Assembly (NCBI GenBank): GCA_951828515.1
Contig: OX639992.1
Coordinates: forward strand, 3,388,217-3,452,216
DNA: 64,000 nt
Direction: 5' to 3'
From: an uncultured Poribacteria bacterium
GTDB lineage: Bacteria; Poribacteria; WGA-4E; WGA-3G
A program made the position numbers and the translations under genes. The notes under the pieces were generated by a model, which did not search any database, had not been told where the DNA came from, and saw nothing but the letters and a program-made list of their open reading frames with translations. This document shows, one piece after another, positions 8,674-17,867 of this stretch; positions within the stretch are counted from its first letter, which is position 1, and the number at the start of each line of letters is the position of its first letter.

Positions 8674-9285
8674 ATGGACAACGAACACGTCATAGCCGAC
8701 TTGATTGATGAGCTGTCGGATATGGAGGACGATGTCCGAGATGCCGCAAAAAAGGAATTGGTCGCTATCGGCGAACCGGCTATTCCACAACTCATTGAGG
8801 CACTTTCAGAAAATTTGTGGGATGTTCCCGACCAAGCGGCAGACATTTTGGCAGAGATCGGTGCTTCCGCGGTGCCGGCACTTATGGAAGAGTTAGCAAT
8901 AGCTGAACGGCATCACGCTCTTAGCATAAGCGATACATTAGGTAGAATTGGTGCCCCTGCTATTCCAGCACTTAGCGAAGCATTACAAGCGTTAGATGAG
9001 CAACTCCGCGAATATGTTGTCCGTGCATTCTGCAACATGGGATCAGCGGCAATTGGGGCGATACCGGTTCTTATTCAAGCTTTAAGCGATCCAGAGGCAG
9101 AGGTTCGGACCTATAGTGCTTATGCACTCTCAAACCTGGAGGAAGCTGCCGCGGGAGCCGTACCTGCGTTAATCATAGCCTTAGAAGATGACTCCGAACG
9201 GGTTCAATATCACGTAGCGTATGCATTGGAAAAAATTGGAACCCCGGAAGCGAAACAGGCACTCGTAGCGTTGAGCCAAGCGTAG
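8674..9285 (+). CDS. HEAT-repeat protein
   Basis: 203 residues made almost entirely of about five HEAT/PBS-lyase repeats (EPAIPQLIEAL, ASAVPALMEEL, APAIPALSEAL, AIGAIPVLIQAL, AGAVPALIIAL), each with the AL...IG spacing. AAGGTGAG precedes the ATG. It is the last gene of the ccm run; 390 bases without a gene follow. No enzymatic motif is visible, so a scaffold function is likely. Confidence 0.8.
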   Translation: MDNEHVIADLIDELSDMEDDVRDAAKKELVAIGEPAIPQLIEALSENLWDVPDQAADILAEIGASAVPALMEELAIAERHHALSISDTLGRIGAPAIPALSEALQALDEQLREYVVRAFCNMGSAAIGAIPVLIQALSDPEAEVRTYSAYALSNLEEAAAGAVPALIIALEDDSERVQYHVAYALEKIGTPEAKQALVALSQA

Positions 9286-9454
9286 GACAAAAATTTCATA
9301 CTCCCTAAAATTCTTCCGAGATACAAGACAGGCACGCATTTTGATGTTTATTCATAGCTACAGAGTTCGCTGAAAGCCTGCTTTCAATAGACTAAATTCA
9401 TAAAAATTGATGTCCAATAAACGTTGCGATAAATTCGTCAAATCTTAAAAAAAC

Positions 9455-9483
9455 TTGAAAAAATGCATCAAATGTAGTATAAT
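9455..9483 (+). promoter_or_regulatory. Promoter for korAB
   Basis: TTGAAA (9455-9460), a 17-base spacer and TATAAT (9478-9483). The predicted transcription start near 9490 leaves a leader of about 185 bases before korA. The rest of the 9286-9675 gap is AT-rich and holds no convincing reading frame. Confidence 0.75.
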
Positions 9484-9585
9484 TAAGAAAAGAAAACTGT
9501 TTTATGTGTTCATGAATATTAAGAAAAAGGCGCAAATATCGCAATGTAACTAACAAACGAATCAATTTGCTTATTTGTCCACTAC

Positions 9586-9644
9586 TCTGGTGTCGTCAGG
9601 TTTATCGAACTGTGGCGTATCTTCGGTGAATTCGCTACACCAGA
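9586..9644 (+). promoter_or_regulatory. Structured leader element before korA
   Basis: TCTGGTGT (9586-9593) is perfectly complementary to ACACCAGA (9637-9644). After one mismatch the stem can continue with a G-C and a U-G pair. The 43-base interior and the position 32 bases before the korA ATG fit a cis-acting RNA element. No known riboswitch is recognised. Confidence 0.4.
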
Positions 9645-9675
9645 ATGGAATACAAAAAATTAGAAGGGAGCCAAG

Positions 9676-11460
9676 ATGGCAAAATACGATTTTGTAATGG
9701 CTGTAGGAGGGGCACCCGGACAGGGAATAGACTCCGTAGGTCAGGTTTTGACTCGGATCTGTGCCCGGCACGGTTTGCATGTCTTTACCTATAGTGCCTA
9801 CCAATCCCTCATCCGTGGCGGTCACACCTTCCTTACTGCCAGAATCAGTTCTGAACCGGTCGCTAACCAAGGCGACAAGCTTGATTTGGTTATTGCCTTA
9901 GACCGGAATAGCTTGGAGACACACCTTCCACATGTTGCCCCCGGTGGCACACTCATCTATAACAGCGATGATGTCAAGCAGACACCAGAGCGTGATGACA
10001 TACAACTGGCATCTCTGTCCTATCAAGAATTGTCTAACAACACCGATAGAAAAAAGCTGATGCTAAACGTCTGTATGCTCGGGGCAGCGATGAAACTCGT
10101 GGGCGGAGATTTAAAAGTCTTTGAGGATATGCTCACTGTTCAATTCCTTAAAAGTAAAGGACAAGCGGTCGTAGATGCGAACATAGATGTCGCGCGTGCA
10201 GGCTACAATCACGCAGTTGAAAACTTCACCGCATTTGATGCCCAATTTGAGAAGCAGGAACCAGTCCTCGCTGTCGCTGATGGCAATTCGGCAATGGCAA
10301 TGGGCGGTGCAGCCGCAGGTGTGAAATTTTACGCCGCCTATCCGATGAGCCCCTCAACCGGTGTTCTGCACTGGATGGCAAACAACGCTCGCGACCTTAG
10401 CATTATGGTCCGACAATGTGAGGACGAAATTAGCGTCGTCAATATGGTAATAGGTGCTGCGCATGCTGGATGTCGAGCGATGTGTGCTACTTCCGGTGGC
10501 GGATTTGCTTTAATGACAGAAGCGATCGGCAGCGCAGGCATGATGGAAATTCCCATCGTCGTTATTAACGTCCAGCGTGGTGGTCCTTCCACAGGTTTAC
10601 CGACCAAGACGGAACAGGGCGATCTATGGCAAATTCTCGGGGCAAGTCAAGGCGATTTCCCGAAGATTGTTGTTGCCCCCACGAGCATTATGGACGGCTT
10701 TGACACTATCCCGGAAGTCTTCAATCTCGCAGACAAGTTCCAATGTCCTGCCATGGTCCTCTCCGATCTAACGTTGTCCATGGGCTTCACGACGTTCGAG
10801 CCAGATTCCATCAATTGGCAGCCAGAAATAGATCGGGGTTCCCTCATCAATGGAGCCGCGCAGTCTGACGGTAAATACCTCCGCTATGAAATTACTGACA
10901 GCGGAATCTCACCACGAGCGGTTCCCGGGACCCCGGGGCACGTTCACGTCGTTGCGACTGATGACCACGATGAAGACGGCACTTTGATTAGTGATGAATT
11001 CACGAATCCTCACAAACGGCGTGACATCATGGAGAAACGGCAACGGAAGATGGACGGTCTTACTGCACTTCTCCCGCCGCCGACGCTCGAAGGCCCTGAA
11101 GATGCCGAAGTCACGCTCATCGGGTGGGGCTCCACACAGAGTGTGATTGGGGAAGCGGCTCAACTGCTAACAGAGGCTGGCGTTTCTACGAATCACATCC
11201 ATTTCAAGTGGCTCTATCCGATAGACGAAGATGCAGTGAACGAAGTGCTTGAAAAATCGGCACATTCGATTATCGTCGAGTGTAACTACACCGGTCAATT
11301 CGCACGATTCCTGCGTGGTGAAACCGGCTTTAAGGCAGACGGTCAAATCCGCAAGTACGACGGTGAACCGTTTATGCCACATCATATCGTTAATGGTGCC
11401 CGCGAACTCTTAAGCGGTAAGACAGACCTCTATGTTCCCTATCAAGAAATTGTAGTCTAA
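9676..11460 (+). CDS. korA: 2-oxoacid:acceptor oxidoreductase, fused gamma-alpha subunit
   Basis: 594 residues. Residues 1-190 are the gamma domain (VMAVGGAPGQGIDSVGQ, YSALIRGG-type motif seen as SYQSLIRGGHTFLTARIS) and the rest is the alpha subunit (GNSAMAMGGAAAGVKFYAAYPMSPSTGVLHWM, TSGGGFALMTEAIG). This gamma-alpha fusion is typical of KorA-type 2-oxoglutarate or other 2-oxoacid:ferredoxin oxidoreductases, which oxidatively decarboxylate 2-oxoacids to acyl-CoA and reduce ferredoxin. AGAAGGGAG lies before the ATG. It is followed by the beta subunit. The exact 2-oxoacid cannot be fixed from sequence. Confidence 0.92.
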   Translation: MAKYDFVMAVGGAPGQGIDSVGQVLTRICARHGLHVFTYSAYQSLIRGGHTFLTARISSEPVANQGDKLDLVIALDRNSLETHLPHVAPGGTLIYNSDDVKQTPERDDIQLASLSYQELSNNTDRKKLMLNVCMLGAAMKLVGGDLKVFEDMLTVQFLKSKGQAVVDANIDVARAGYNHAVENFTAFDAQFEKQEPVLAVADGNSAMAMGGAAAGVKFYAAYPMSPSTGVLHWMANNARDLSIMVRQCEDEISVVNMVIGAAHAGCRAMCATSGGGFALMTEAIGSAGMMEIPIVVINVQRGGPSTGLPTKTEQGDLWQILGASQGDFPKIVVAPTSIMDGFDTIPEVFNLADKFQCPAMVLSDLTLSMGFTTFEPDSINWQPEIDRGSLINGAAQSDGKYLRYEITDSGISPRAVPGTPGHVHVVATDDHDEDGTLISDEFTNPHKRRDIMEKRQRKMDGLTALLPPPTLEGPEDAEVTLIGWGSTQSVIGEAAQLLTEAGVSTNHIHFKWLYPIDEDAVNEVLEKSAHSIIVECNYTGQFARFLRGETGFKADGQIRKYDGEPFMPHHIVNGARELLSGKTDLYVPYQEIVV

Positions 11461-11478
11461 AAAAGGAGGATGAATCAG

Positions 11479-12387
11479 ATGGCGAAACGAGAAAGATCTA
11501 CTCGACGAGAAAGACCCGTTAAGGGCGCGCCTACGGCGAAAGATTTTCAGGGTGATGTTCGTCCGGATTGGTGCGCAGGCTGCGGTGATTATGGCGTACT
11601 GAGTTCCCTACAAAATGCTTATGCCAAACTTGGCAAAGGCAATCATGAACACCTCACTGTGAGTGGCATCGGTTGTTCCTCCAACCTTCCCGGCTACATC
11701 CAGACGTACGGAATGCATACCCTGCATGGACGTTCTCTTGCTGTGGCTACCGGTGCGAAATTTGCGAATCACGAAATGAACGTGGTTGTTACCGGCGGTG
11801 ATGGAGATGGATACGGCATCGGCGGAAATCACTTCATTCATACGATGCGAAAAAATATTGACCTCCTCTATATTGTGATGGACAACCAAATTTACGGGTT
11901 GACCATCGGTCAAGCCTCGCCGACGAGCTTGATGGATATGAAAACTAAAAGCACCCCGTTTGGCAATATAGAGGCTCCGCTCAATCCGATTGCTATGGCG
12001 ATTGTCACTGGGGCGACTTACGTTGCCAGAGGATTTAGCGGTAACCCAAGACAACTGACAGAACTGATGTACAACGGCATGCAACACAAGGGATTTGCCC
12101 TTATTGATGTGTTTAGCCCCTGTATCACTTTCAACAGGGACAACACGACTGCCTTTTTCAAACAGCGCGTCAACGAGCTTGAAGATCACGATCCAAGCGA
12201 CAAGGCTGCGGCACTTGAACAAGCCGTCAAATGGGGAGACGAAATCCCGATCGGACTGTTCTATCAAGATACAAGCCGTCCTGCCTTGGATGAAATGGAA
12301 CCCGTTTTGGAAAACGGTCCCATGGCGCATCAACCCCTTGGTATTACCCAAGAACAGGGTGCCGCGATTGTCCAGCGTATGATGTAG
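11479..12387 (+). CDS. korB: 2-oxoacid:acceptor oxidoreductase, beta subunit
   Basis: About 302 residues, thiamine-diphosphate-binding beta subunit. It shows the WCAGCGDYGVL start region, SGIGCSSNLPGY, the ThDP/magnesium motif GGDGDGYGIGGNHF and MDNQIYGLTIGQASPTS. The extra N-terminal basic stretch (KRERSTRRERPVK) is unusual. Start: an ATG at 11470 abuts the Shine-Dalgarno AGGAGG (11464-11469), while ATG at 11479 lies 9 bases after it and is preferred. No 4Fe-4S ferredoxin domain is attached. Two terminators follow. Confidence 0.93.
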   Translation: MAKRERSTRRERPVKGAPTAKDFQGDVRPDWCAGCGDYGVLSSLQNAYAKLGKGNHEHLTVSGIGCSSNLPGYIQTYGMHTLHGRSLAVATGAKFANHEMNVVVTGGDGDGYGIGGNHFIHTMRKNIDLLYIVMDNQIYGLTIGQASPTSLMDMKTKSTPFGNIEAPLNPIAMAIVTGATYVARGFSGNPRQLTELMYNGMQHKGFALIDVFSPCITFNRDNTTAFFKQRVNELEDHDPSDKAAALEQAVKWGDEIPIGLFYQDTSRPALDEMEPVLENGPMAHQPLGITQEQGAAIVQRMM

Positions 12388-12402
12388 AGAAAAACAGTGT
12401 TA

Positions 12403-12430
12403 GTAGGTTTTGAGCTTACCTACCCTTTTT
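12403..12430 (+). terminator. First terminator after korB
   Basis: GTAGGT (12403-12408) pairs with ACCTAC (12418-12423) around a 9-base loop. Two C and five T follow. Confidence 0.6.
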
Positions 12431-12442
12431 AGCTACGATATT

Positions 12443-12482
12443 GGTAATAGGGCGGGCTTATGTCCCGCCCATTGCCTTTTTT
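12443..12482 (+). terminator. Second, strong rho-independent terminator after korB
   Basis: GGTAAT (12443-12448), one bulged A, then GGGCGGG (12450-12456) pair with CCCGCCC (12464-12470) and ATTGCC (12471-12476), giving 13 pairs. Six T follow (12477-12482). It separates korAB from ccmA. Confidence 0.85.
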
Positions 12483-12506
12483 ACCTGATACGGAATCTCT
12501 CACGCC

Positions 12507-13226
12507 ATGCGCCTTCGTGCTTCCCAACTCACAAAAGACTTCGGACATCGCACGATTGTCAAAAATGCTACACTCTCGGTTCATCCGGGAGAAGTGGTCA
12601 CGATTTTCGGTCCCAACGGTGCGGGTAAAACAACGCTCATCAAAATTCTCGCAACCCTCCTGAAACCGACATCCGGAAAACTTGAGATTGAAGGCACGGA
12701 TGCAATCGCGGATTCCTCGGATGTCCGTCGCATGTTGGGAGTCGTTATTCATGAAAATCTCGCCTACCCTTCGTTCAGTCCTTATGAGAACCTCCGGTTT
12801 TTCGGTCAGATGTACGGTATTAAGCAGTTGGAGCATCGTGCAACAGCACTTCTTGCTGAAGTCGGGCTGCAGCGTTTTTTACATGAACCTCTTCGCATCT
12901 TCTCACGCGGCATGACGCAGCGTTTCATGATCGCCAGAGCCCTTCTCCATGCTCCCTCAGTGTTATTACTCGATGAACCCTTTTCTGGATTAGATGCTTC
13001 TGCGAGACAGTTTGTCCTTGCTCGTATTGCAAAAGAACAACAAAAAGGCACAGGCATCGTCATTACAACACATAACACAGAATTAGGTTATCTTGCTGGC
13101 ACGAGGTTCCTCTTCATGATAAATGGAGAATTGGAAGAGGTTGCGCAAAAAGATGAAATCGAGGCAGAAACATTGCTGCTAACGTATGAGGAGAGGTTGA
13201 CAGACAACGCTCCGAAGGGGCTATAG
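12507..13226 (+). CDS. ccmA: Haem exporter ATP-binding protein CcmA
   Basis: 239-residue ABC ATPase: Walker A GPNGAGKTT, signature FSRGMTQRFMIARAL, Walker B VLLLDEPFSGLD, and a switch histidine in TTHNTELGY. The sequence alone would fit many ABC-2 ATPases; the call as CcmA rests on the CcmB-type permease directly downstream. CcmAB uses ATP to release holo-CcmE from CcmC. It lies 25 bases after the korB terminator and about 8.5 kb from the ccmEFHI genes, so the system is split. CcmC, CcmD and CcmG are not seen in this window. Confidence 0.85.
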   Translation: MRLRASQLTKDFGHRTIVKNATLSVHPGEVVTIFGPNGAGKTTLIKILATLLKPTSGKLEIEGTDAIADSSDVRRMLGVVIHENLAYPSFSPYENLRFFGQMYGIKQLEHRATALLAEVGLQRFLHEPLRIFSRGMTQRFMIARALLHAPSVLLLDEPFSGLDASARQFVLARIAKEQQKGTGIVITTHNTELGYLAGTRFLFMINGELEEVAQKDEIEAETLLLTYEERLTDNAPKGL

Positions 13227-13252
13227 GTAGACTCTTTCACATCGAGGCAAGC

Positions 13253-15276
<2,024 letters not shown>

Positions 15277-15293
15277 ATCGTTGTATTCACATA

Positions 15294-15315
15294 GGGACAG
15301 TCTTTGTGCTGTCCC
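15294..15315 (+). terminator. Hairpin after eno
   Basis: GGGACAG (15294-15300) pairs with CTGTCCC (15309-15315). There is no T-run, so it may attenuate rather than stop transcription into the next gene. Confidence 0.45.
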
Positions 15316-15341
15316 AAAATATCTCCTTTAAAAGGGACCCT

Positions 15342-15629
15342 ATGGGAATTTTTCGCCCAATCTTATTCTTGATCGCGCTTGCCTTACTCCTTGTGAGTGT
15401 CAGGCAATTTATGAACGGTTATAGCGACTGGCAACGAGCGCAACTTGCGGAGGAAGGCTACCGTGCTGAGATACGGGAATTAGAGGCGGAACGCGATCGG
15501 TTGAAACAACGCGTCGAAATGCTGCAAAACGACAGGCTAACAAAGGAGCGCCTCGCCAGAAAACGACTCGGTTATATCAAGCCGGGTGAACTCAGATTTA
15601 AAGTCGTTAAGCCGGATGCGGTTGAATAG
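15342..15629 (+). CDS. Septum formation initiator (FtsB/DivIC-like)
   Basis: 95 residues: an N-terminal membrane helix (FRPILFLIALALLLVSVRQF) followed by a coiled coil (LAEEGYRAEIRELEAERDRLKQRVEMLQND) and the short conserved end KERLARKRLGYIKPGE, the pattern of FtsB/DivIC cell-division proteins. The eno-ftsB order is common in bacteria. A GTG at 15306 would extend it, but ATG at 15342 follows AAAAGGGA and is preferred. Confidence 0.88.
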   Translation: MGIFRPILFLIALALLLVSVRQFMNGYSDWQRAQLAEEGYRAEIRELEAERDRLKQRVEMLQNDRLTKERLARKRLGYIKPGELRFKVVKPDAVE

Positions 15630-15684
15630 TTTTTTGGGTTCACAAAATTGGCTTAAATTTTTTCTTCCCTTTTTTTGCGCGTTG

Positions 15685-15693
15685 TGCTATAAT
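15685..15693 (+). promoter_or_regulatory. Extended -10 promoter for the structured RNA
   Basis: TGCTATAAT is a perfect extended -10 (TGnTATAAT). A start near 15700 falls inside the perfect palindrome GCGAAATTTCGC (15697-15708). The -35 region is T-rich without a good match. Confidence 0.6.
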
Positions 15694-15699
15694 GAAGCG

Positions 15700-16094
15700 A
15701 AATTTCGCATGGCGAGCAATGGCACCAGTTGTGCTAATGATGTCCACCTATCACACGGCAAATGCAGGCATTTGGGGGGTTCGATTCCCCTCTGTCGTAT
15801 CCAGTAGTGTTGTGCGATAACCAAGCACACCTGACGATAACCAAGTCGGTTCTACTGAGACGGGTTCATATACGAGTGAGACGAACCCGGACACCGTAAG
15901 GACACTCGGCAGCGAAAAAGCGTTAGCATTTCGGTGCTAACTTTGAAGGTTCGTCCATGCCTCGTGTTCCTTGAGGTATGCAAGCCGCTTATATCTTCTG
16001 CGACGTGGCAGATTAAGTTGGGTGTAGGCAGGCTTAGACACCGACGGGTGTCGTAACAGGGGAGTAGGAGCCCTTTAAGAATTCTGTTGTTTTT
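15700..16094 (+). ncRNA. Unassigned structured RNA, about 395 nt
   Basis: No convincing gene lies between 15630 and 16131; instead base-pairing is dense. A tRNA T-arm-like hairpin has stem GGGG/CCCC (15776-15779, 15787-15790) and a TTCGATT loop, enclosed with a small hairpin by ACGGCA/TGTCGT (15755-15760, 15793-15798). CAGTAG/CTACTG (15802-15807, 15852-15857) encloses two hairpins with the same nine-base loop GATAACCAA. CGGGTTC/GAACCCG (15861-15867, 15883-15889) has a loop CGAGTG that pairs with CACTCG (15903-15908), an H-type pseudoknot. Further stems: 15922-15941, 15956-15980, 15982-16035 and 16037-16052. The end is AACAG...CTGTT then GTTTTT (16055-16094). It may be a free RNA or the leader of the gene at 16132. 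Not recognisable as tmRNA or RNase P RNA. Confidence 0.7.
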
Positions 16095-16131
16095 CATAGA
16101 AAAACATAGGTTTTTAAGAACAGAAAAGAGA

Positions 16132-16563
16132 ATGGCAGGAATGATTCCGACAATTAGTTCCGGGGTTGCAGGACCGCTCGGCGTGTTACACCTCCCCCGA
16201 TTCTGGTCGAAAGTGCTACTGGATTCCAAGGGGCAGTTGCATGAAGATTATCCCGCATGCGGGGCAGGCTTCGATCAGATGGTGTTAGATGGACTCGGTT
16301 TGGATAAAGATGCTACGCTGGCATATATCAGTAGCAATTCCCCGACTTACCCACAGTTTGAAGCGTGGGTTTCGGCAAACGGAAGTTTTGACCAAGCGGC
16401 AGTCAACGAACTGAACGCCGCAATTTCAGGTTATGATCACGACGACGATACCCGCGGGAGCATCCTCGGTGCAAGCGGTATCGATGATGATGGCTCCATC
16501 TTAGACGCTGTTAATCTCAACAACCTTGATGATTGGTATGAACTTCACGCCGGTTTGGGTTAG
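16132..16563 (+). CDS. DUF5069-like protein
   Basis: 143 residues, soluble, acidic. The stretch LGVLHLPRFWSKVLLDSKGQ...DYPACGAGFDQMVLDGLGLD matches the general pattern of DUF5069 proteins (hLPRhhxK...G..fD). Function unknown. ATG at 16132 has a weak GAG-type ribosome site. It lies 38 bases after the U-rich end of the structured RNA, so the RNA could be its leader. It converges with the Gfo/Idh gene at 16650. Confidence 0.7.
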   Translation: MAGMIPTISSGVAGPLGVLHLPRFWSKVLLDSKGQLHEDYPACGAGFDQMVLDGLGLDKDATLAYISSNSPTYPQFEAWVSANGSFDQAAVNELNAAISGYDHDDDTRGSILGASGIDDDGSILDAVNLNNLDDWYELHAGLG

Positions 16564-16580
16564 ACCTTTATACCGTTTCG

Positions 16581-16609
16581 TGTAGGCGCGGCGAAGCATC
16601 GCGCCTACA
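16581..16609. terminator. Hairpin between convergent genes
   Basis: TGTAGGCGCG (16581-16590) pairs with CGCGCCTACA (16600-16609), a 10-bp stem with a 9-base loop. It has no long T-run and lies between a plus gene and a minus gene, so it may serve both directions. Confidence 0.4.
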
Positions 16610-16649
16610 TGAACATACCTACTTTTCCTTCCTAATTGCCTGTCCCCTC

Positions 16650-17738
16650 TTAACAACAGTCCGACGATGAACAATTTTCACAATTGTCCGCTTCTGTTGT
16701 CAATTCAATCGCCCTACCCGCCTCAGAGGATTCGAGCCCCGCAAGCAGGATTTCAGTGACATGCCGCGCCGTATAGGCGTTTGAGAGCGGCGGTTGCGTT
16801 CCCTCACGGATACACTCTGCAAAATGTGTGTGCAGTCCGCTCGGGGCTGCGTCGGAGCAGTCGATGGCTTTAACGTCAACCGGAGCGTGTTCGCGCGTAT
16901 AAGAGGTCGGTGTCCACTGACTGAGCGTTGTTCCGTCTTTGCCGGGCATCGTGAATTTGCCAGCGGTGCCGTGCACACTCGCTTCACCTGTGCGCGCCGG
17001 ATCACACCAACTCGTTTCCGCAGTGACAATTCCCCCCGATTGCATTTCAAGCACAAGTGTCGCGACATCTTCTAATTCCGTCGGTTTGTCGAATGTGGAA
17101 ACGAAACCGGTCACCCGCTTGAAGGTACCGAGCATCGCGACGAGACCAGAAACAGCATAAACTCCCATGTCGAAAAGCGCGCCGACACTCGCCTGTTTGG
17201 CATCAAAAAACCATAGATCATCGCCAGATTCACCGAAGATGTCACGAATTTCTGCATAGTAGATTTCGGGACCTCCGTGACTACTTCGCATCCTCGCCCC
17301 GGACACACGCCCAATCGCATTCTCCGCAATCAATTGACGAATTTTGTAGATGGCGGCGTTGAAATGCGGGAGACACATGACCGTTTTGCCACTCGCTTCA
17401 GTTGCCTCGACGAATTGGTTCGCCTCGTCCATGTCACCACAGAGCGGTTTTTGCATGAGGACATGTTTACCGGCTTCGAGTGCTTTGATACCCCACGAAA
17501 CATGTAAAGGGTGCGGAGTACCGACAAGAATAGCATCAAGCGTATCATCAGCGATGATTGCGTCGTAATCCTGTGTCCAGCGGGGTATATCGAATTCTTG
17601 ACATTGATGCTTGAGACGGTGTTCGCGTCTGCCGCCGATGACACTTACTTCAAAATCGTTGCCTTCTGCGAGGTCAGGCAGGTGCATTCGGCAGACAATA
17701 CCGCCCGCACCGATAACACCCAGTTTCAGTTTTTGCAT
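16650..17738 (-). CDS. Gfo/Idh/MocA family oxidoreductase with Cys-rich tail
   Basis: 362 residues from ATG 17738 (MQKLKLGVIGAGGIVCRMH); the longer frame to 17852 has no family similarity and lacks a ribosome site, whereas AAGGAAGAAGAG precedes 17738. Rossmann GxGG motif, then HVLMQKPLCGD, a QKP variant that keeps the lysine, and ALFDMGVYAVSG. The last residues DNCENCSSSDCC carry five cysteines, unusual for the family, which could bind metal or form disulfides. It is followed upstream by a DUF1080 gene on the same strand. Confidence 0.88.
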   Translation of the reverse strand: MQKLKLGVIGAGGIVCRMHLPDLAEGNDFEVSVIGGRREHRLKHQCQEFDIPRWTQDYDAIIADDTLDAILVGTPHPLHVSWGIKALEAGKHVLMQKPLCGDMDEANQFVEATEASGKTVMCLPHFNAAIYKIRQLIAENAIGRVSGARMRSSHGGPEIYYAEIRDIFGESGDDLWFFDAKQASVGALFDMGVYAVSGLVAMLGTFKRVTGFVSTFDKPTELEDVATLVLEMQSGGIVTAETSWCDPARTGEASVHGTAGKFTMPGKDGTTLSQWTPTSYTREHAPVDVKAIDCSDAAPSGLHTHFAECIREGTQPPLSNAYTARHVTEILLAGLESSEAGRAIELTTEADNCENCSSSDCC

Positions 17739-17867
17739 AACAATCTCTTCTTCCTTTCTTCTATTCACTTCATTACGGACACCAAAACCCGTAGCCTGCA
17801 ACATCGGCGCAGGGTTTTTGCTGGGGTGTTTCTTCAGATTTGAGGAGGGCACATCCCTGATTCAAAT

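Noticed and set aside
8238-8846. 202-residue minus-strand open frame
   Set aside because: Antisense to the two HEAT-repeat genes; composition is not protein-like.
11608-12351. 247-residue minus-strand open frame
   Set aside because: Antisense shadow of korB, which has clear ThDP motifs.
15586-15807. Open frame overlapping the ftsB end and the RNA 5' part
   Set aside because: It runs through the promoter and stems, has no ribosome site and no recognisable protein features.
15700-16094. tmRNA (ssrA) or RNase P RNA as identity of the structured RNA
   Set aside because: A T-arm and a pseudoknot are present, but no tag reading frame ending in Ala-Ala, no CCA end and no acceptor partner strand were found. 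The RNase P core sequences are absent too.
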